From Clostridiales bacterium (GTDB lineage Bacteria > Bacillota > Clostridia > Oscillospirales > Oscillospiraceae): a stretch of 64,000 nt of DNA. The stretch is taken from NCBI GenBank assembly GCA_019418025.1, contig DYCR01000001.1, positions 62,001 to 126,000 on the forward strand, read 5' to 3'. A model generated the notes under the pieces. That model was not told the origin of the DNA, did no database searches, and was given only the letters and a program-made list of their open reading frames with translations. The translations under genes and the position numbers were made by a program. The first letter of the stretch is position 1; each line of letters starts with the position of its first letter. Shown in pieces: positions 16,970 to 26,180 of the stretch.

Positions 16970-19525
16970 TTGGCGCAGCATAAAAAGGACTATAAACCCG
17001 AAGACATTATGTTCCCCGATCAGGCGATCATCAACTCCGAGCTTGTTCAGGAAATGAAGGACAGCTACATCGAGTATGCCATGTCCGTGATCGTGGGCCG
17101 TGCTCTGCCTGACGTGCGGGACGGCCTGAAGCCCGTACACCGGCGCATTCTCTTTGCCATGTACGAGGATAACCTGACCGCTGACCGGCCCTTCCGCAAG
17201 AGCGCAACCTGCGTCGGTGACGTTCTGGGCCGTTACCATCCCCATGGTGATGCCTCTGTTTACGATGCACTGGTCAGACTGGCTCAGGATTTCTCCATGC
17301 GCTACATGCTTGTGGACGGCCACGGCAACTTCGGCAGCGTGGACGGCGACCCCCCTGCAGCCTACCGTTACACCGAGGCCAGAATGTCCAAGATCGCCAA
17401 CGAGATGCTTCGTGACATCGAAAAGGACACGGTGGACTGGGACGCAAACTTTGACGAGACCCGCAAGGAGCCTCTTGTCCTGCCCTCTCGGTTCCCTAAC
17501 CTGCTGGTCAACGGCTCGTCGGGCATTGCAGTCGGCATGGCCACCAACATCCCGCCTCACAACCTGACGGAGGTCATCAACGCCTGCATCTGTGTGCTTG
17601 ACAATCCCGAGGCCACGCTGCCGGACCTGATGGAGCATATCACCGGCCCCGACTTCCCCACCAAGGCCATCATCATGGGCCGGGCGGGCATTCGGGCGGC
17701 CTATGCCACCGGCAAGGGCCGTGTCACCATGCGGGCAAGGACCCATTTCGAGGAATTCGGTCAGAACCGCACCCGCATCATCGTCACCGAGATCCCCTAT
17801 CAGGTCAACAAGCGCATGCTCATCAAGCATATGGCCGATCAGGTCAACGACAAGCGTCTGGACGGCATTTCCGAGATCCGGGACGAGTCCGACCGCAACG
17901 GCATGCGCATCGTCATCGAGCTGAAGCGGGATGCCAACGCGCAGGTGGTGCTCAACCGTCTGTACAGCCAGACCAGCCTGCAGACCACCTTTGCCATCAA
18001 CATGATCGCTCTGGTGAAAAACCCCGCCCATCCCAAGGTGCTGCAGCCCAAGGTGCTGTCCTTGCGGGAGATTCTGGACGAGTACCTGATCTTCCAGGAG
18101 GACGTCATCGTCCGCCGCACCCGCTATGACCTGAAAAAGGCGCAGGAGCGTGCCCACCTGCTGGAGGGTCTGCTCATTGCGCAGGACAACATCGACGAGG
18201 TCATCAAGATCATCCGTTCGTCCTATGACAACGCCAAGGAAAACCTGATGAGCCGCTTCGGTCTGTCCGATGTTCAGGCACAGGCAATTCTGGATATGCG
18301 TCTGAAGGCTCTGCAAGGCCTGGATCGGGAGAAACTGCAAAACGAGTACAATGACCTTGAGGAAAAAATCGCCTACTACAAGCGTGTCCTGGAGGACCCG
18401 GAGCTGGTCAAGTCCATCCTGAAGGAGGAGCTGACCGCCATCCGTGACAAGTTCGGCGACGAGCGCAAGACCGAGATTCAGGACGTGGAGGACGAGATCG
18501 ACATCGAGGACCTCATCGAGGAGGAGGAGTGCTGCTTCACGCTGTCCAACGAGGGCTATATCAAGCGCATGCCCGTGGACACCTACCGGACCCAGAGCCG
18601 GGGCGGCCGCGGCGTGAACGCCCAGAACCTGAAGGAAGAGGACTTCGTCAAGAACATCTTCGTGGCCTCGACCCACGACCATATGCTGTTCTTCACAGAC
18701 CTCGGACGTGTCCACCACCGCAAGGGCTATCAGATCCCCGAGGCCGGACGCACCGCCCGAGGCACCGCCATCATCAATATCCTGCCTCTGGACCCCGGCG
18801 AGCAGGTCACTGCCGTGGTCACCACCCGGGAATATCAGGAGGACGAATATCTGGTCATGGTCACCCGCAGCGGCACGGTCAAGCGCATGAACCTCAAGAC
18901 CCTGTCCACCCGCCGCAAGGGTGGCATCCGTGCCCTGACCCTTGACGAGGGGGATCATCTGATCAACGTCATCCGCACAAACGGCGATGACAAGATCATC
19001 ATTGCCACCGCCGAGGGCATGGCAATCTGCTTCCACGAGACCGACGCCCGCCCCATGGGACGGGACGCCACCGGTGTCCGCGGCATTATGCTCACAGGCA
19101 GCGACTACGTTGTGGGCGCGGAAAAGGCCGAGGAGGGCAAGTGCCTGCTGACGGTCACCGAGCGGGGCTACGGCAAGCGCACCGAGGTCACCGAGTACCT
19201 GCGTACCGGTCCCGACGGCAGCAAGATCCCCCAGATGCGCGGCGGCAAGGGATTGAAAAACTACAACATCACCGAAAAGACCGGCAACGTCGCCGGCTGC
19301 CGTGTGGTCGCCGAGGACGATGACGTTATGCTGATCGAAAACGGCGGTGTCATCATCCGCATCCCTGCCTCCTCCATCAACGTCTACAAGCGGGACACGC
19401 AGGGTGTCATCGTCATGCGTGTGGAAGAGGGCAATCAGGTGGTTTCGGTGGAGCGTGTGGACCCGGTGGAGCAGACCGACCAGTCTGAGCAGACCGAGCA
19501 GACCGCTGAGGAAACCGCCGAATGA
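16970..19525 (+). CDS. gyrA: DNA gyrase subunit A
   Basis: 851-aa breakage-reunion subunit of gyrase. The catalytic Tyr is Y134 in [10 protein letters not shown]. The quinolone-resistance region reads [17 protein letters not shown]; the residue matching E. coli Ser83 is Ala95 and that matching Asp87 is Asp99. The C-terminal half forms the DNA-wrapping pinwheel, with a GyrA-box-like SRGGRG near residue 545. Translation starts at TTG 16970 behind AAGGAGG at 7 bases; no nearby in-frame ATG suits. The tail is acidic and Gln/Thr/Glu rich. The stop overlaps the rnhA start (ATGA). Confidence 0.98.
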   Translation: MAQHKKDYKPEDIMFPDQAIINSELVQEMKDSYIEYAMSVIVGRALPDVRDGLKPVHRRILFAMYEDNLTADRPFRKSATCVGDVLGRYHPHGDASVYDALVRLAQDFSMRYMLVDGHGNFGSVDGDPPAAYRYTEARMSKIANEMLRDIEKDTVDWDANFDETRKEPLVLPSRFPNLLVNGSSGIAVGMATNIPPHNLTEVINACICVLDNPEATLPDLMEHITGPDFPTKAIIMGRAGIRAAYATGKGRVTMRARTHFEEFGQNRTRIIVTEIPYQVNKRMLIKHMADQVNDKRLDGISEIRDESDRNGMRIVIELKRDANAQVVLNRLYSQTSLQTTFAINMIALVKNPAHPKVLQPKVLSLREILDEYLIFQEDVIVRRTRYDLKKAQERAHLLEGLLIAQDNIDEVIKIIRSSYDNAKENLMSRFGLSDVQAQAILDMRLKALQGLDREKLQNEYNDLEEKIAYYKRVLEDPELVKSILKEELTAIRDKFGDERKTEIQDVEDEIDIEDLIEEEECCFTLSNEGYIKRMPVDTYRTQSRGGRGVNAQNLKEEDFVKNIFVASTHDHMLFFTDLGRVHHRKGYQIPEAGRTARGTAIINILPLDPGEQVTAVVTTREYQEDEYLVMVTRSGTVKRMNLKTLSTRRKGGIRALTLDEGDHLINVIRTNGDDKIIIATAEGMAICFHETDARPMGRDATGVRGIMLTGSDYVVGAEKAEEGKCLLTVTERGYGKRTEVTEYLRTGPDGSKIPQMRGGKGLKNYNITEKTGNVAGCRVVAEDDDVMLIENGGVIIRIPASSINVYKRDTQGVIVMRVEEGNQVVSVERVDPVEQTDQSEQTEQTAEETAE

Positions 19526-19962
19526 AAACCGTGACCATTTACACCGACGGGGCTTGCTCCGGCAACCCCGGCCCCGGTGGCTGGGGCGCCATTCTGGAGT
19601 TCAACGGGGTGGAAAAAGAGCTGTCCGGCGGCGAGCCGGACACCACCAACAACCGCATGGAGCTGACGGCGGTGATCAGGGCACTTCAGGCCTTGAAGGA
19701 GCCCTGCATCGTGGAGCTGTACTCCGATTCCAAGTACGTCATCGACGCACTGGAAAAGGGGTGGGCCGTGGGTTGGAAGAAGCGGGGATGGGTCAAATCC
19801 GACAAAAAGCCTGCGCTGAATGCGGATCTGTGGGAGACGCTTTTGGAGCTGACCCAAAAGCACACCCTGCACTATCACTGGGTCAAGGGCCATGCCGCCA
19901 ACCCAAAGAACAACCGCTGCGATGAGCTTGCCGTGAATGAGTGGAAGAAGCTCCGCTCATAA
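19522..19962 (+). CDS. rnhA: ribonuclease HI
   Basis: 146-aa RNase H that cleaves the RNA strand of RNA-DNA hybrids such as R-loops and primers. The acidic catalytic residues are visible: [16 protein letters not shown] (first Asp), [13 protein letters not shown] (Glu), [12 protein letters not shown] (Asp) and NNRCDELAV (last Asp), with the basic protrusion GWKKRGW as in E. coli RNase HI. ATG overlaps the gyrA stop by 4 bases, so translation is coupled to gyrase, an apt pairing because both limit R-loops. Confidence 0.95.
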   Translation: MKTVTIYTDGACSGNPGPGGWGAILEFNGVEKELSGGEPDTTNNRMELTAVIRALQALKEPCIVELYSDSKYVIDALEKGWAVGWKKRGWVKSDKKPALNADLWETLLELTQKHTLHYHWVKGHAANPKNNRCDELAVNEWKKLRS

Positions 19963-19972
19963 GGAGGTACAC

Positions 19973-20257
19973 ATGGAAGAAAAGTTTATTGCCGCATGGA
20001 TGCAGGCCCGGGAGACTGCCCGGCGCATGGGTGTCCGGCTGCGGCCTATGGAAGCAGAGGATGCCATGCGTCAGGCCCACTACTGCCTGAAGGGGCATCG
20101 GGTCAGCGACGGATTTCAGATCCTTGCCGACAAGCGGCATCTGGAGCTGACACTGGAGGCTCTGGCGGTGGACAAGCGCTTTACCGGCCTGTTCAGCGAT
20201 GAAGAGGCGGATGCCGCTCTGGGCCGGCTGCTGGAAAACGGCTATTACAACAACTGA
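19973..20257 (+). CDS. conserved-looking protein of unknown function after rnhA
   Basis: 94-aa soluble, mostly helical, charged protein (MEEKFIAAWMQARETARRMG...). I recognise no family, signal peptide, membrane segment or metal motif. The ATG has an ideal AAGGAGG at 5 bases, and the gene lies 10 bases after rnhA, so it is almost certainly translated from the gyrBA-rnhA transcript. No function is claimed. Confidence 0.75.
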   Translation: MEEKFIAAWMQARETARRMGVRLRPMEAEDAMRQAHYCLKGHRVSDGFQILADKRHLELTLEALAVDKRFTGLFSDEEADAALGRLLENGYYNN

Positions 20258-20267
20258 TCCTGCATAC

Positions 20268-20295
20268 TTGAAAAACGAAAAAAAGCTGATATAAT
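20268..20295 (+). promoter_or_regulatory. promoter of the LRR surface protein gene
   Basis: -35 TTGAAA (20268-20273), 16-bp spacer, -10 TATAAT (20290-20295), 58 bases before the ATG. Confidence 0.75.
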
Positions 20296-20352
20296 TATCC
20301 GACACAGGGAGCGGACAAAAGACTCCCCCCAATACGGAAAGAAGGGCTTGAA

Positions 20353-21942
20353 ATGCAAAAAGCAACGGCAATTTCCAAGAAGGTCATGGGTGTAGGACTG
20401 GCACTGCTGCTGACGGCAGGGCTGCTGCCGACGGCTGCGTGGGCGCAGGGCAGCGGCATCCCCATCAACGAAACCAATTTCCCGGATCAGAATTTCAGAG
20501 CGTATGTGCAGGCGGAGAAGGACAAAAATCAGGATAACGAGCTGTCTGCCGATGAGATCGGTGCGGCAAAGTCCTTCCATTTGCAGAATATGGGACTGAC
20601 GAGCCTTGAGGGCATCGAACATTTCACGCAGCTGAACTTCCTGAACTGCTCCGGCAATCAGCTGACCGATCTGGATCTATCCGCAAATCCGGATCTTGAG
20701 GAACTGGACTGCGGCGGAAATCGGCTCACCGAGCTGGATCTTTCTAAAAATACCAAGCTGACCAAGCTGGTCTGTCACACCAATGGTCTGACGAAACTGG
20801 ATCTTTCTGCCAACAAGGCCCTGACAAGCGTGAATGTCCGGGACAATGCCATTGCCGAGCTGAATATTTCCGCCTGCGGCAGCCTGACACAGCTGCTTGC
20901 GGAGAAAAATGCCCTGACGCAGTTGGATGTCAGCGGAAATCCGGCTCTTGCTCATCTGGAATGTGCAAACAACCGGCTGACCAGTCTGGATGTGACCAAA
21001 AACGCCGAACTGGTGAGACTGGAATGCAAGGAAAATCAGCTGAGGACTCTGGAGCTTTCCGGCAATCCGAAGCTCGAACTGCTGTACTGTGACAACAATG
21101 CACTGACGAAACTGGATCTTTCTGCCAACAAGGCCCTGACGGAACTGTATTGCAGAAATAATAACCTGTACACGCTGAATGTTTCCGCATGCGGCGCACT
21201 GGAGAATCTGTTCGGCGGCAATAACCACCTGACCAGTCTGGAGCTTGCCACGGGAGCCAAGCCTAAAAATGTGAATTTCCCCGAAAACAGCTATCATCTG
21301 GATCAGCGAGAGAATTTCGACTGCTCCGGACTGCCCGGGAATTTCGATATCAACCGGGTCATCAAGGCTGAGGGCGGCAGATTCGACAAAGAAAACAATA
21401 CCTTCAGCTTTGCAGAAGGGGTTGACGATGCCCGCTATGTTTACGATGCAGGCAGCGGCTATGAGGTAGCATTTTACCTGACGGCAGATCATCACGATCA
21501 TACCTTCTCCCCCGACTGGACGAAGGATGCCACCCATCACTGGCACGCAGCCACCTGCGAGCATAAGGACAAGGTCCGTGATATGGCAGAACATACCTTC
21601 GGTCAATGGCAGGTGAAGCAGGAGCCCACCGCCGAGAAAGAGGGACTGAAGGTGCGGAGCTGCGATGTGTGCGGCTTTGAGCAGTCGAAAACGATCCCCG
21701 TTGTCGCGCCCAAGCCCACCGAACAGCCGGAAGAAACCACCAAGCCCACCCAGAAGCCTGAGGAAACGCAAAAGCCTGATGGCACCACAGCTCCCACGGA
21801 GTCTGCGCAGGGAACCGAGCCTTCCAAGCCGGTATCCCCCAACACCGGCGACTCGAGCAACATGCTGATGTGGATCGGCGTGCTTGTGGGCTGCGGCGTT
21901 GTGGCTCTGGTCATCGTCTTTACTTCCAAAAAGAAGAAATAA
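20353..21942 (+). CDS. sortase-anchored leucine-rich-repeat surface protein
   Basis: 529-aa exported protein. The signal peptide is about residues 1-31 (cleavage near AWA-QG). An EF-hand-like loop DKNQDNELSADE (57-68) follows. About ten LRRs of exactly 21 residues (roughly 102-311, pattern N-x-L-T-x-L-D-L-S-x-N) form the binding solenoid, many with a Cys at the same position. A His/Cys module HHWHAATCEHKD...CDVCGFE precedes a Pro/Thr/Glu stalk. The C-terminus has the LPXTG-like SPNTG (495-499), one membrane helix and KKKK. No sortase gene is in the window. Likely adhesion or interaction at the cell wall; the ligand is unknown. Confidence 0.9.
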   Translation: MQKATAISKKVMGVGLALLLTAGLLPTAAWAQGSGIPINETNFPDQNFRAYVQAEKDKNQDNELSADEIGAAKSFHLQNMGLTSLEGIEHFTQLNFLNCSGNQLTDLDLSANPDLEELDCGGNRLTELDLSKNTKLTKLVCHTNGLTKLDLSANKALTSVNVRDNAIAELNISACGSLTQLLAEKNALTQLDVSGNPALAHLECANNRLTSLDVTKNAELVRLECKENQLRTLELSGNPKLELLYCDNNALTKLDLSANKALTELYCRNNNLYTLNVSACGALENLFGGNNHLTSLELATGAKPKNVNFPENSYHLDQRENFDCSGLPGNFDINRVIKAEGGRFDKENNTFSFAEGVDDARYVYDAGSGYEVAFYLTADHHDHTFSPDWTKDATHHWHAATCEHKDKVRDMAEHTFGQWQVKQEPTAEKEGLKVRSCDVCGFEQSKTIPVVAPKPTEQPEETTKPTQKPEETQKPDGTTAPTESAQGTEPSKPVSPNTGDSSNMLMWIGVLVGCGVVALVIVFTSKKKK

Positions 21943-21975
21943 GCGGATGCAGCATCATCCGAAAATTCGTGTTTC

Positions 21976-22013
21976 AAATCAGCTGCCTGTGATCGCAGGC
22001 AGCTGATTTTTTT
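21976..22013 (+). terminator. terminator of the LRR protein gene
   Basis: 14-bp perfect stem AAATCAGCTGCCTG (21976-21989) / CAGGCAGCTGATTT (21996-22009) with a T run. Confidence 0.92.
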
Positions 22014-22037
22014 GTGTGCATTCCCCCAAAATGCCAT

Positions 22038-22070
22038 AAAACCCCCCGAAGGACGTATCCTTCGGGGGGT
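22038..22070 (-). terminator. terminator of the gntR-ABC operon
   Basis: 13-bp stem ACCCCCCGAAGGA (22041-22053) / TCCTTCGGGGGGT (22058-22070); on the minus strand TTTT follows. It faces the LRR-gene terminator. Confidence 0.85.
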
Positions 22071-22113
22071 GAGACTGCCGTTAGCCTGAGGGAGATTTGC
22101 AGACAGGAAAGTT

Positions 22114-23784
22114 TCAGCGTTCAGGCTGTGTTGCGGCAATATACGGATCCAGCCACGCACGGGTATTTGCGGCGTGTTTGGGCACTTCCAGAAAGTGTGT
22201 CGTATAGCGATCATTTTTGCCTGCAGCCTCTTCTTTCATGGTGATATGGATGGAATATACCCGATCAAGGGTATTTCGGGAATCATAAACACTTGAATCG
22301 TACAGATTTCCTGCTTTGCTATCGTCAAAGAGGATCTTCAGCAGCGCCTGCTTATCTGTCCCCTCCAGATTCCAGTATTGCTCGTCTGCATGGTTTATCG
22401 GATAATAGGTAAAGATTTCCACGGCGGTGGTTCTCTCCAGAAGCTCATCAAGGGTCTGGACACCGAACTGGTATTCCGGCTGACTGATGTACCAGTGGAG
22501 CTGACTGAGCAAGGGGGACTGAACGTTATAAAAACGTTTGACGGTTTCTCCGCTGCTCAGCTCGTAGGAAAGCTGCATCCATTCTATGTGGGATGTGACG
22601 TCTGTCTGGTCGATGGGGGGCTGAGCGATGAGATCCCGATGCAGCTGCATCAGCTTTTCAAATTCCGCCGGGTCCTCGGTGAAATACACGCTGTCGCTGT
22701 ACTCATCCTTGCGAAGCTCGATGCGGGTCACGTCCCCAAGCTCCGGCACGTAGGTCACGTAGCCCAGAGGGTCTGCCTTAGTCAGCAGGATGGAGCCTAC
22801 CATCACCACGCCGATGACGGCAAGTCCGGCCAGTGCCTTGGTATGGAACACGGCGGGGCTGCGCTTGAGGATCATCACGGAGGCAAAATAGCCGATGACG
22901 ATGCCAATGATCAGCATGACCCAGTAGCCTGTGGCGGGGAACAGAGACGACAGCAGGAGGAAAAAGCACCCGCTGAACACGGTGCAGATGAACACGAACA
23001 GATAGTTCAGCACCGGATATGCCATGAAGCTTTCGGCACGCTCCAGCTTCCGCCGGCGGTAGAGGACCAGAGAAAGGAGCATCAGTCCGGCACCGATGGC
23101 GGCGAAAATGAGCATCATTTTCGTGTAGGCGGCAGCGTCCTCCGTTATCCAGAGATCCATCTGAGCCGTGGGCTTCATGATCATGACAGCCGGCGGGCAG
23201 AGCCGGACAAAGCCGTCTACGGGCAGGCTCACGCCGTTGAGCATGGGCATGTAAACGGTGCTGACGGCGGCATAGGTCAGCATGGATGCGGAGTTGAGCA
23301 GACCGTACATGACCGCCGCGGCGAATCTCCGTCCGGTGAGCATCACGCAGAAAATGCCAAGACCGTAGAAGAACACAAATTGCAGCACGGTGTAGCCGAA
23401 CATGGGCAGCACGCTGTTTTCGCACAGGGGTGCAATAGCCAGATAGTACACCCCACAGGGGACGATGTGCATGACAAGACCCGACAGCAGGTGGGTCAAA
23501 AACAGCTGCTCCCTGCGGATGGGCAGGCTGTGGGTGCTGACGCACTCCTTGGGGTCGAACAGATAGCCGAACAGGGTCACGGCGCAGAAAAATCCGTAGA
23601 TCACATTGGCCACGACAAATTCAGAGGGAAAGATGTCGTATCGGTCGGACAGGTCGTGACCGTTGCTGTACAGCAGATAGCCGCTGATCAGCAGCATGAC
23701 GCTCCAGGTGAGCCAGAGGGGCGAAAAACGGGTGATGTCTTTCTTAAATACGGTCAGATCAGAGGATAATGTCTTTGATTTCAT
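22114..23784 (-). CDS. ABC transporter permease of the YtrA-regulated type
   Basis: 556-aa membrane protein. The first ~330 residues hold about eight hydrophobic segments typical of ABC-2 permeases (FSPLWLTWSVMLLISGYLLY, VVANVIYGFFCAVTLFGYLF and others). A soluble ~220-residue C-terminal part follows (from about LTKADPLGYVTYVPELGDV), rich in charged residues. ATG 23784 is chosen because AGGAGG lies 8 bases upstream. It overlaps the end of the ATPase gene by 26 bases. Substrate unknown; similar loci respond to cell-envelope-active antibiotics in Bacillus. Confidence 0.85.
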   Translation of the reverse strand: MKSKTLSSDLTVFKKDITRFSPLWLTWSVMLLISGYLLYSNGHDLSDRYDIFPSEFVVANVIYGFFCAVTLFGYLFDPKECVSTHSLPIRREQLFLTHLLSGLVMHIVPCGVYYLAIAPLCENSVLPMFGYTVLQFVFFYGLGIFCVMLTGRRFAAAVMYGLLNSASMLTYAAVSTVYMPMLNGVSLPVDGFVRLCPPAVMIMKPTAQMDLWITEDAAAYTKMMLIFAAIGAGLMLLSLVLYRRRKLERAESFMAYPVLNYLFVFICTVFSGCFFLLLSSLFPATGYWVMLIIGIVIGYFASVMILKRSPAVFHTKALAGLAVIGVVMVGSILLTKADPLGYVTYVPELGDVTRIELRKDEYSDSVYFTEDPAEFEKLMQLHRDLIAQPPIDQTDVTSHIEWMQLSYELSSGETVKRFYNVQSPLLSQLHWYISQPEYQFGVQTLDELLERTTAVEIFTYYPINHADEQYWNLEGTDKQALLKILFDDSKAGNLYDSSVYDSRNTLDRVYSIHITMKEEAAGKNDRYTTHFLEVPKHAANTRAWLDPYIAATQPER

Positions 23785-24640
23785 AATCCACACCTCCTAG
23801 TTCGTAAATAAAGATCTCCTCCAGAGACAGGGGAAGAATGTCGTAATATGTGGGATTTGCGGCAGAGAGCAGGGCATTTGCCTGCTCCATGGTGGAGCGG
23901 ACGATCAGGGTCGCCATCCGTCCGGAGTCGGTCCGGTGCAGGACGTTCAGCCCCTCGGGGATCTGACCCACCAGCTGGATCTTCACGGTGCTGCCCTGCA
24001 TGTCGGCAAGGCTCCGCTCCAGAAGCATCCTTCCGTGATTCATGATGCCCACGTGGTCGCAGATGTCCTCAAGCTCTCTCAGGTTGTGACTGGAAACCAA
24101 AATGGTGGTTCCCTGCTGGGCTACGTCCGACATCATCAGCCCCCAGACCTGACGGCGCATCACCGGGTCCAGTCCGTCCACCGGCTCGTCAAGGATCATG
24201 ACCTCCGGACGGCAGGCGATGGTCAGCCAGAAGGCCGCCTGCTTCTGCATGCCCTTGGAGAATCGGCGGATGGGTGTTTTGGCAGGCAGTTCAAAGGCCT
24301 CCCCCACCCTTTTGAACAGGGCCTCGTCAAAGGTCGGGTAGATGCCTGCGTAGTATTTGCGCATATCCTCGATGGTTGCGCCGTTGAAAAAGAACAGGTC
24401 GTCGGTGATCGAGGCCATTCTGGATTTGACGGCGGTGTTTTCGTAGATGGGGCTGCCGTCGAATGTGACGCTGCCGTCGTCCGGTCGGTAAACGCCGGTG
24501 ATGTGACGGATGGCCGTGGATTTTCCGGCTCCGTTGGGGCCTACCAGACCGTAGACCGCACCCTTGGGCACCGTCATGTTCAAATCATCCAGAGCCTTGA
24601 AGCTGCCGAATGTCTTGGTCAGATGTTTCAGTTCAAGCAT
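23759..24640 (-). CDS. ABC transporter ATP-binding protein
   Basis: 293-aa ABC ATPase that powers the permease encoded just downstream. Walker A is GPNGAGKST, the signature is the divergent FSKGMQKQ, Walker B VMILDEPVDGLD, and the switch His lies in SSHNL. Start ATG 24640 sits 8 bases behind TAGGAGG; a GTG three codons upstream is less suitable. It overlaps the GntR gene by 8 bases, so translation is coupled through all three genes. Confidence 0.92.
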   Translation of the reverse strand: MLELKHLTKTFGSFKALDDLNMTVPKGAVYGLVGPNGAGKSTAIRHITGVYRPDDGSVTFDGSPIYENTAVKSRMASITDDLFFFNGATIEDMRKYYAGIYPTFDEALFKRVGEAFELPAKTPIRRFSKGMQKQAAFWLTIACRPEVMILDEPVDGLDPVMRRQVWGLMMSDVAQQGTTILVSSHNLRELEDICDHVGIMNHGRMLLERSLADMQGSTVKIQLVGQIPEGLNVLHRTDSGRMATLIVRSTMEQANALLSAANPTYYDILPLSLEEIFIYELGGVDYEIKDIIL

Positions 24641-25004
24641 GAATGCCACCTCCTAATTGGGTCAGACGGGCGATCAGCTCCATGGGAGCGACCCCCAGCT
24701 CCACCAGTGCAACGGTGGTTTTGTCGAATGTTTCAAAAAGCGCAGCTTTTTTGTCATCGTCCTGAGCTTCTCGCTTGCACACGAAGCTGCCCTTGCCGGG
24801 CACGGAGATGATCCACCCTGCATGCTCCAGCTCCCGATAGGCACGCTGGATGGTGTTGGGGTTGAGGCTCAGGCTGCCTGCCATCTCCCGCACACTGGGT
24901 AGCTGATCGCCCTCTTGCAGGATACCGTTTTGGATCTGCTGGCGGATCTGGGCGATGATCTGCTCGTACAGCGGACGGGAATCCCGAAAGTCTAGCGTTT
25001 TCAT
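24633..25004 (-). CDS. GntR-family transcriptional regulator, YtrA subfamily
   Basis: 123-aa repressor: a winged helix-turn-helix (about 10-75; RPLYEQIIAQIRQQI, LPSVREMAGSLSLNPNTIQRAY, GSFV) plus a short C-terminal helical tail of about 45 residues, as in YtrA. This small type has no large ligand domain. ATG 25004 has AAAGGAG at 7 bases. It is the first gene of the ABC operon and probably represses it through the palindrome at 25021-25039, which lies between promoter and start codon. Confidence 0.92.
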   Translation of the reverse strand: MKTLDFRDSRPLYEQIIAQIRQQIQNGILQEGDQLPSVREMAGSLSLNPNTIQRAYRELEHAGWIISVPGKGSFVCKREAQDDDKKAALFETFDKTTVALVELGVAPMELIARLTQLGGGIHA

Positions 25005-25020
25005 ATAAGCACTCCTTTCT

Positions 25021-25039
25021 GTATTAACTGTACTAATAC
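25021..25039. promoter_or_regulatory. operator of the GntR/YtrA-type repressor
   Basis: GTATTAACTGTACTAATAC: arms GTATTA and TAATAC around a 7-base centre, directly downstream of the -10 element of the gntR promoter. Size and position fit a YtrA-type operator. Confidence 0.65.
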
Positions 25040-25043
25040 TGTT

Positions 25044-25072
25044 ATAATACACTTCATACATTTATTTGTCAA
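25044..25072 (-). promoter_or_regulatory. promoter of the gntR-ABC operon
   Basis: On the minus strand: -35 TTGACA (complement of 25067-25072), 17-bp spacer, -10 TATTAT (complement of 25044-25049). Confidence 0.85.
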
Positions 25073-25186
25073 GGGCAAAAAAATCCCGCCCTCCCCCCTT
25101 GCCGAAAACGGAAAAACACAGTATGCTTGAAGTATATCGGTCAAGCTGGGGATTACGTGATGATATTCAGAAAGGAGAGGCTTGGA

Positions 25187-25420
25187 ATGAAAGAATCCGT
25201 TTGCAGCAATATCCCGGAAAAATCCGGAAAAAATCCATCAAAACATCGGGAAAAGGTATATTTTGTGATGTATCTTATCTTTGCGGTGGTGTCCGTTCTG
25301 GCGGTGGCGGGGGTGCTGACCCGTCGTCTGGATTTCCCCTATGCATTGGCGGTCATCATGGCAGGCGCGGTCTGCAATATGCTGTATCAGCACGAAGCGA
25401 AAAAGAATCAGGAAGAATAG
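25187..25420 (+). CDS. small membrane protein of unknown function
   Basis: 77-aa protein with a charged N-terminus (about residues 1-22) and two hydrophobic helices, VYFVMYLIFAVVSVLAVAGVL and FPYALAVIMAGAVCNMLY, with a charged tail. AGGAG lies 9 bases before ATG 25187. It is followed 27 bases later by a lipoprotein gene, so the two are probably one operon diverging from gntR. No family recognised. Confidence 0.65.
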   Translation: MKESVCSNIPEKSGKNPSKHREKVYFVMYLIFAVVSVLAVAGVLTRRLDFPYALAVIMAGAVCNMLYQHEAKKNQEE

Positions 25421-25447
25421 TCCCGTTTGGTGAAAGGAGACAGATCT

Positions 25448-26071
25448 ATGAAAAAGCGAATATCGATGATCTTATTGTTTGTCCTGCTGTTTCAGTTGGC
25501 GGCATGCTCGACAGGAAAGAACGGCGATGCGAACAGGCTCACCAAAGATGGCGTTGCGCCCTATGAGCTGACGGAACAGGAATCGTATCTGCTTCAGTCC
25601 TTTGGACTGGGCGATGGGGCAAAGGCGATTTCCTTCCTTGCACCGAAGGATGCCGTTTCCATGGAGGTCAATGTCTATTTCCTCGGGGAAGATCAGCAGT
25701 GGGAGAAAAGAGACGGAGGAAGCATTTCCCTTGGCACAGCGGTCTCGGATGCAGAGCAGATGTCGGGTATTTTCACCGTAAAGGCAAACCCGGATCACAG
25801 TCTGGATATCCGGATCAATGGTGCCGGCTCGATGTCCTTTTCTACATATCCTGTTCCGATGGAACGGGAAGATGAGGGTTCTGCGGCTGCCTTTTTAAAA
25901 GAATTTCAGCAGATCGAACTGGGACGGGAGATCCCTGTGGCGATCATGGTTTATGACAGCGGCACGGAAATGAGCAGCTTTTCGGCTCAGGACTATTTTG
26001 AGCAATCCAAGTTTGAGGGAATGGATCTGGTGCAGGCGGTGACCCTGACCTTTTCTGCCAAGGGGGCCTGA
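25448..26071 (+). CDS. putative lipoprotein of unknown function
   Basis: 207-aa protein with a type II signal peptide: KKR, a hydrophobic stretch and lipobox LAAC (Cys about residue 19), so it should be lipid-anchored on the outer face of the membrane. The mature part has no motif I recognise. ATG 25448 has AAAGGAGA at 8 bases. It follows the small membrane protein; both may relate to the divergent GntR/ABC operon, but that is only positional. Confidence 0.72.
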   Translation: MKKRISMILLFVLLFQLAACSTGKNGDANRLTKDGVAPYELTEQESYLLQSFGLGDGAKAISFLAPKDAVSMEVNVYFLGEDQQWEKRDGGSISLGTAVSDAEQMSGIFTVKANPDHSLDIRINGAGSMSFSTYPVPMEREDEGSAAAFLKEFQQIELGREIPVAIMVYDSGTEMSSFSAQDYFEQSKFEGMDLVQAVTLTFSAKGA

Positions 26072-26126
26072 TGCCCGCCAATGCTCGGCGCTGCTGTTAC
26101 ATAGTTGATTTCATTATCTCGATCAA

Positions 26127-26156
26127 AACCCCCCGCTCCCATTGGAGCGGGGGGTT
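26127..26156. terminator. bidirectional terminator between the lipoprotein gene and oadB
   Basis: 13-bp perfect stem AACCCCCCGCTCC (26127-26139) / GGAGCGGGGGGTT (26144-26156), with T-rich sequence on + and TTTT on -. It serves two converging transcripts. Confidence 0.85.
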
Positions 26157-26180
26157 CTTCGTTACAGGACCAACAGCCCA

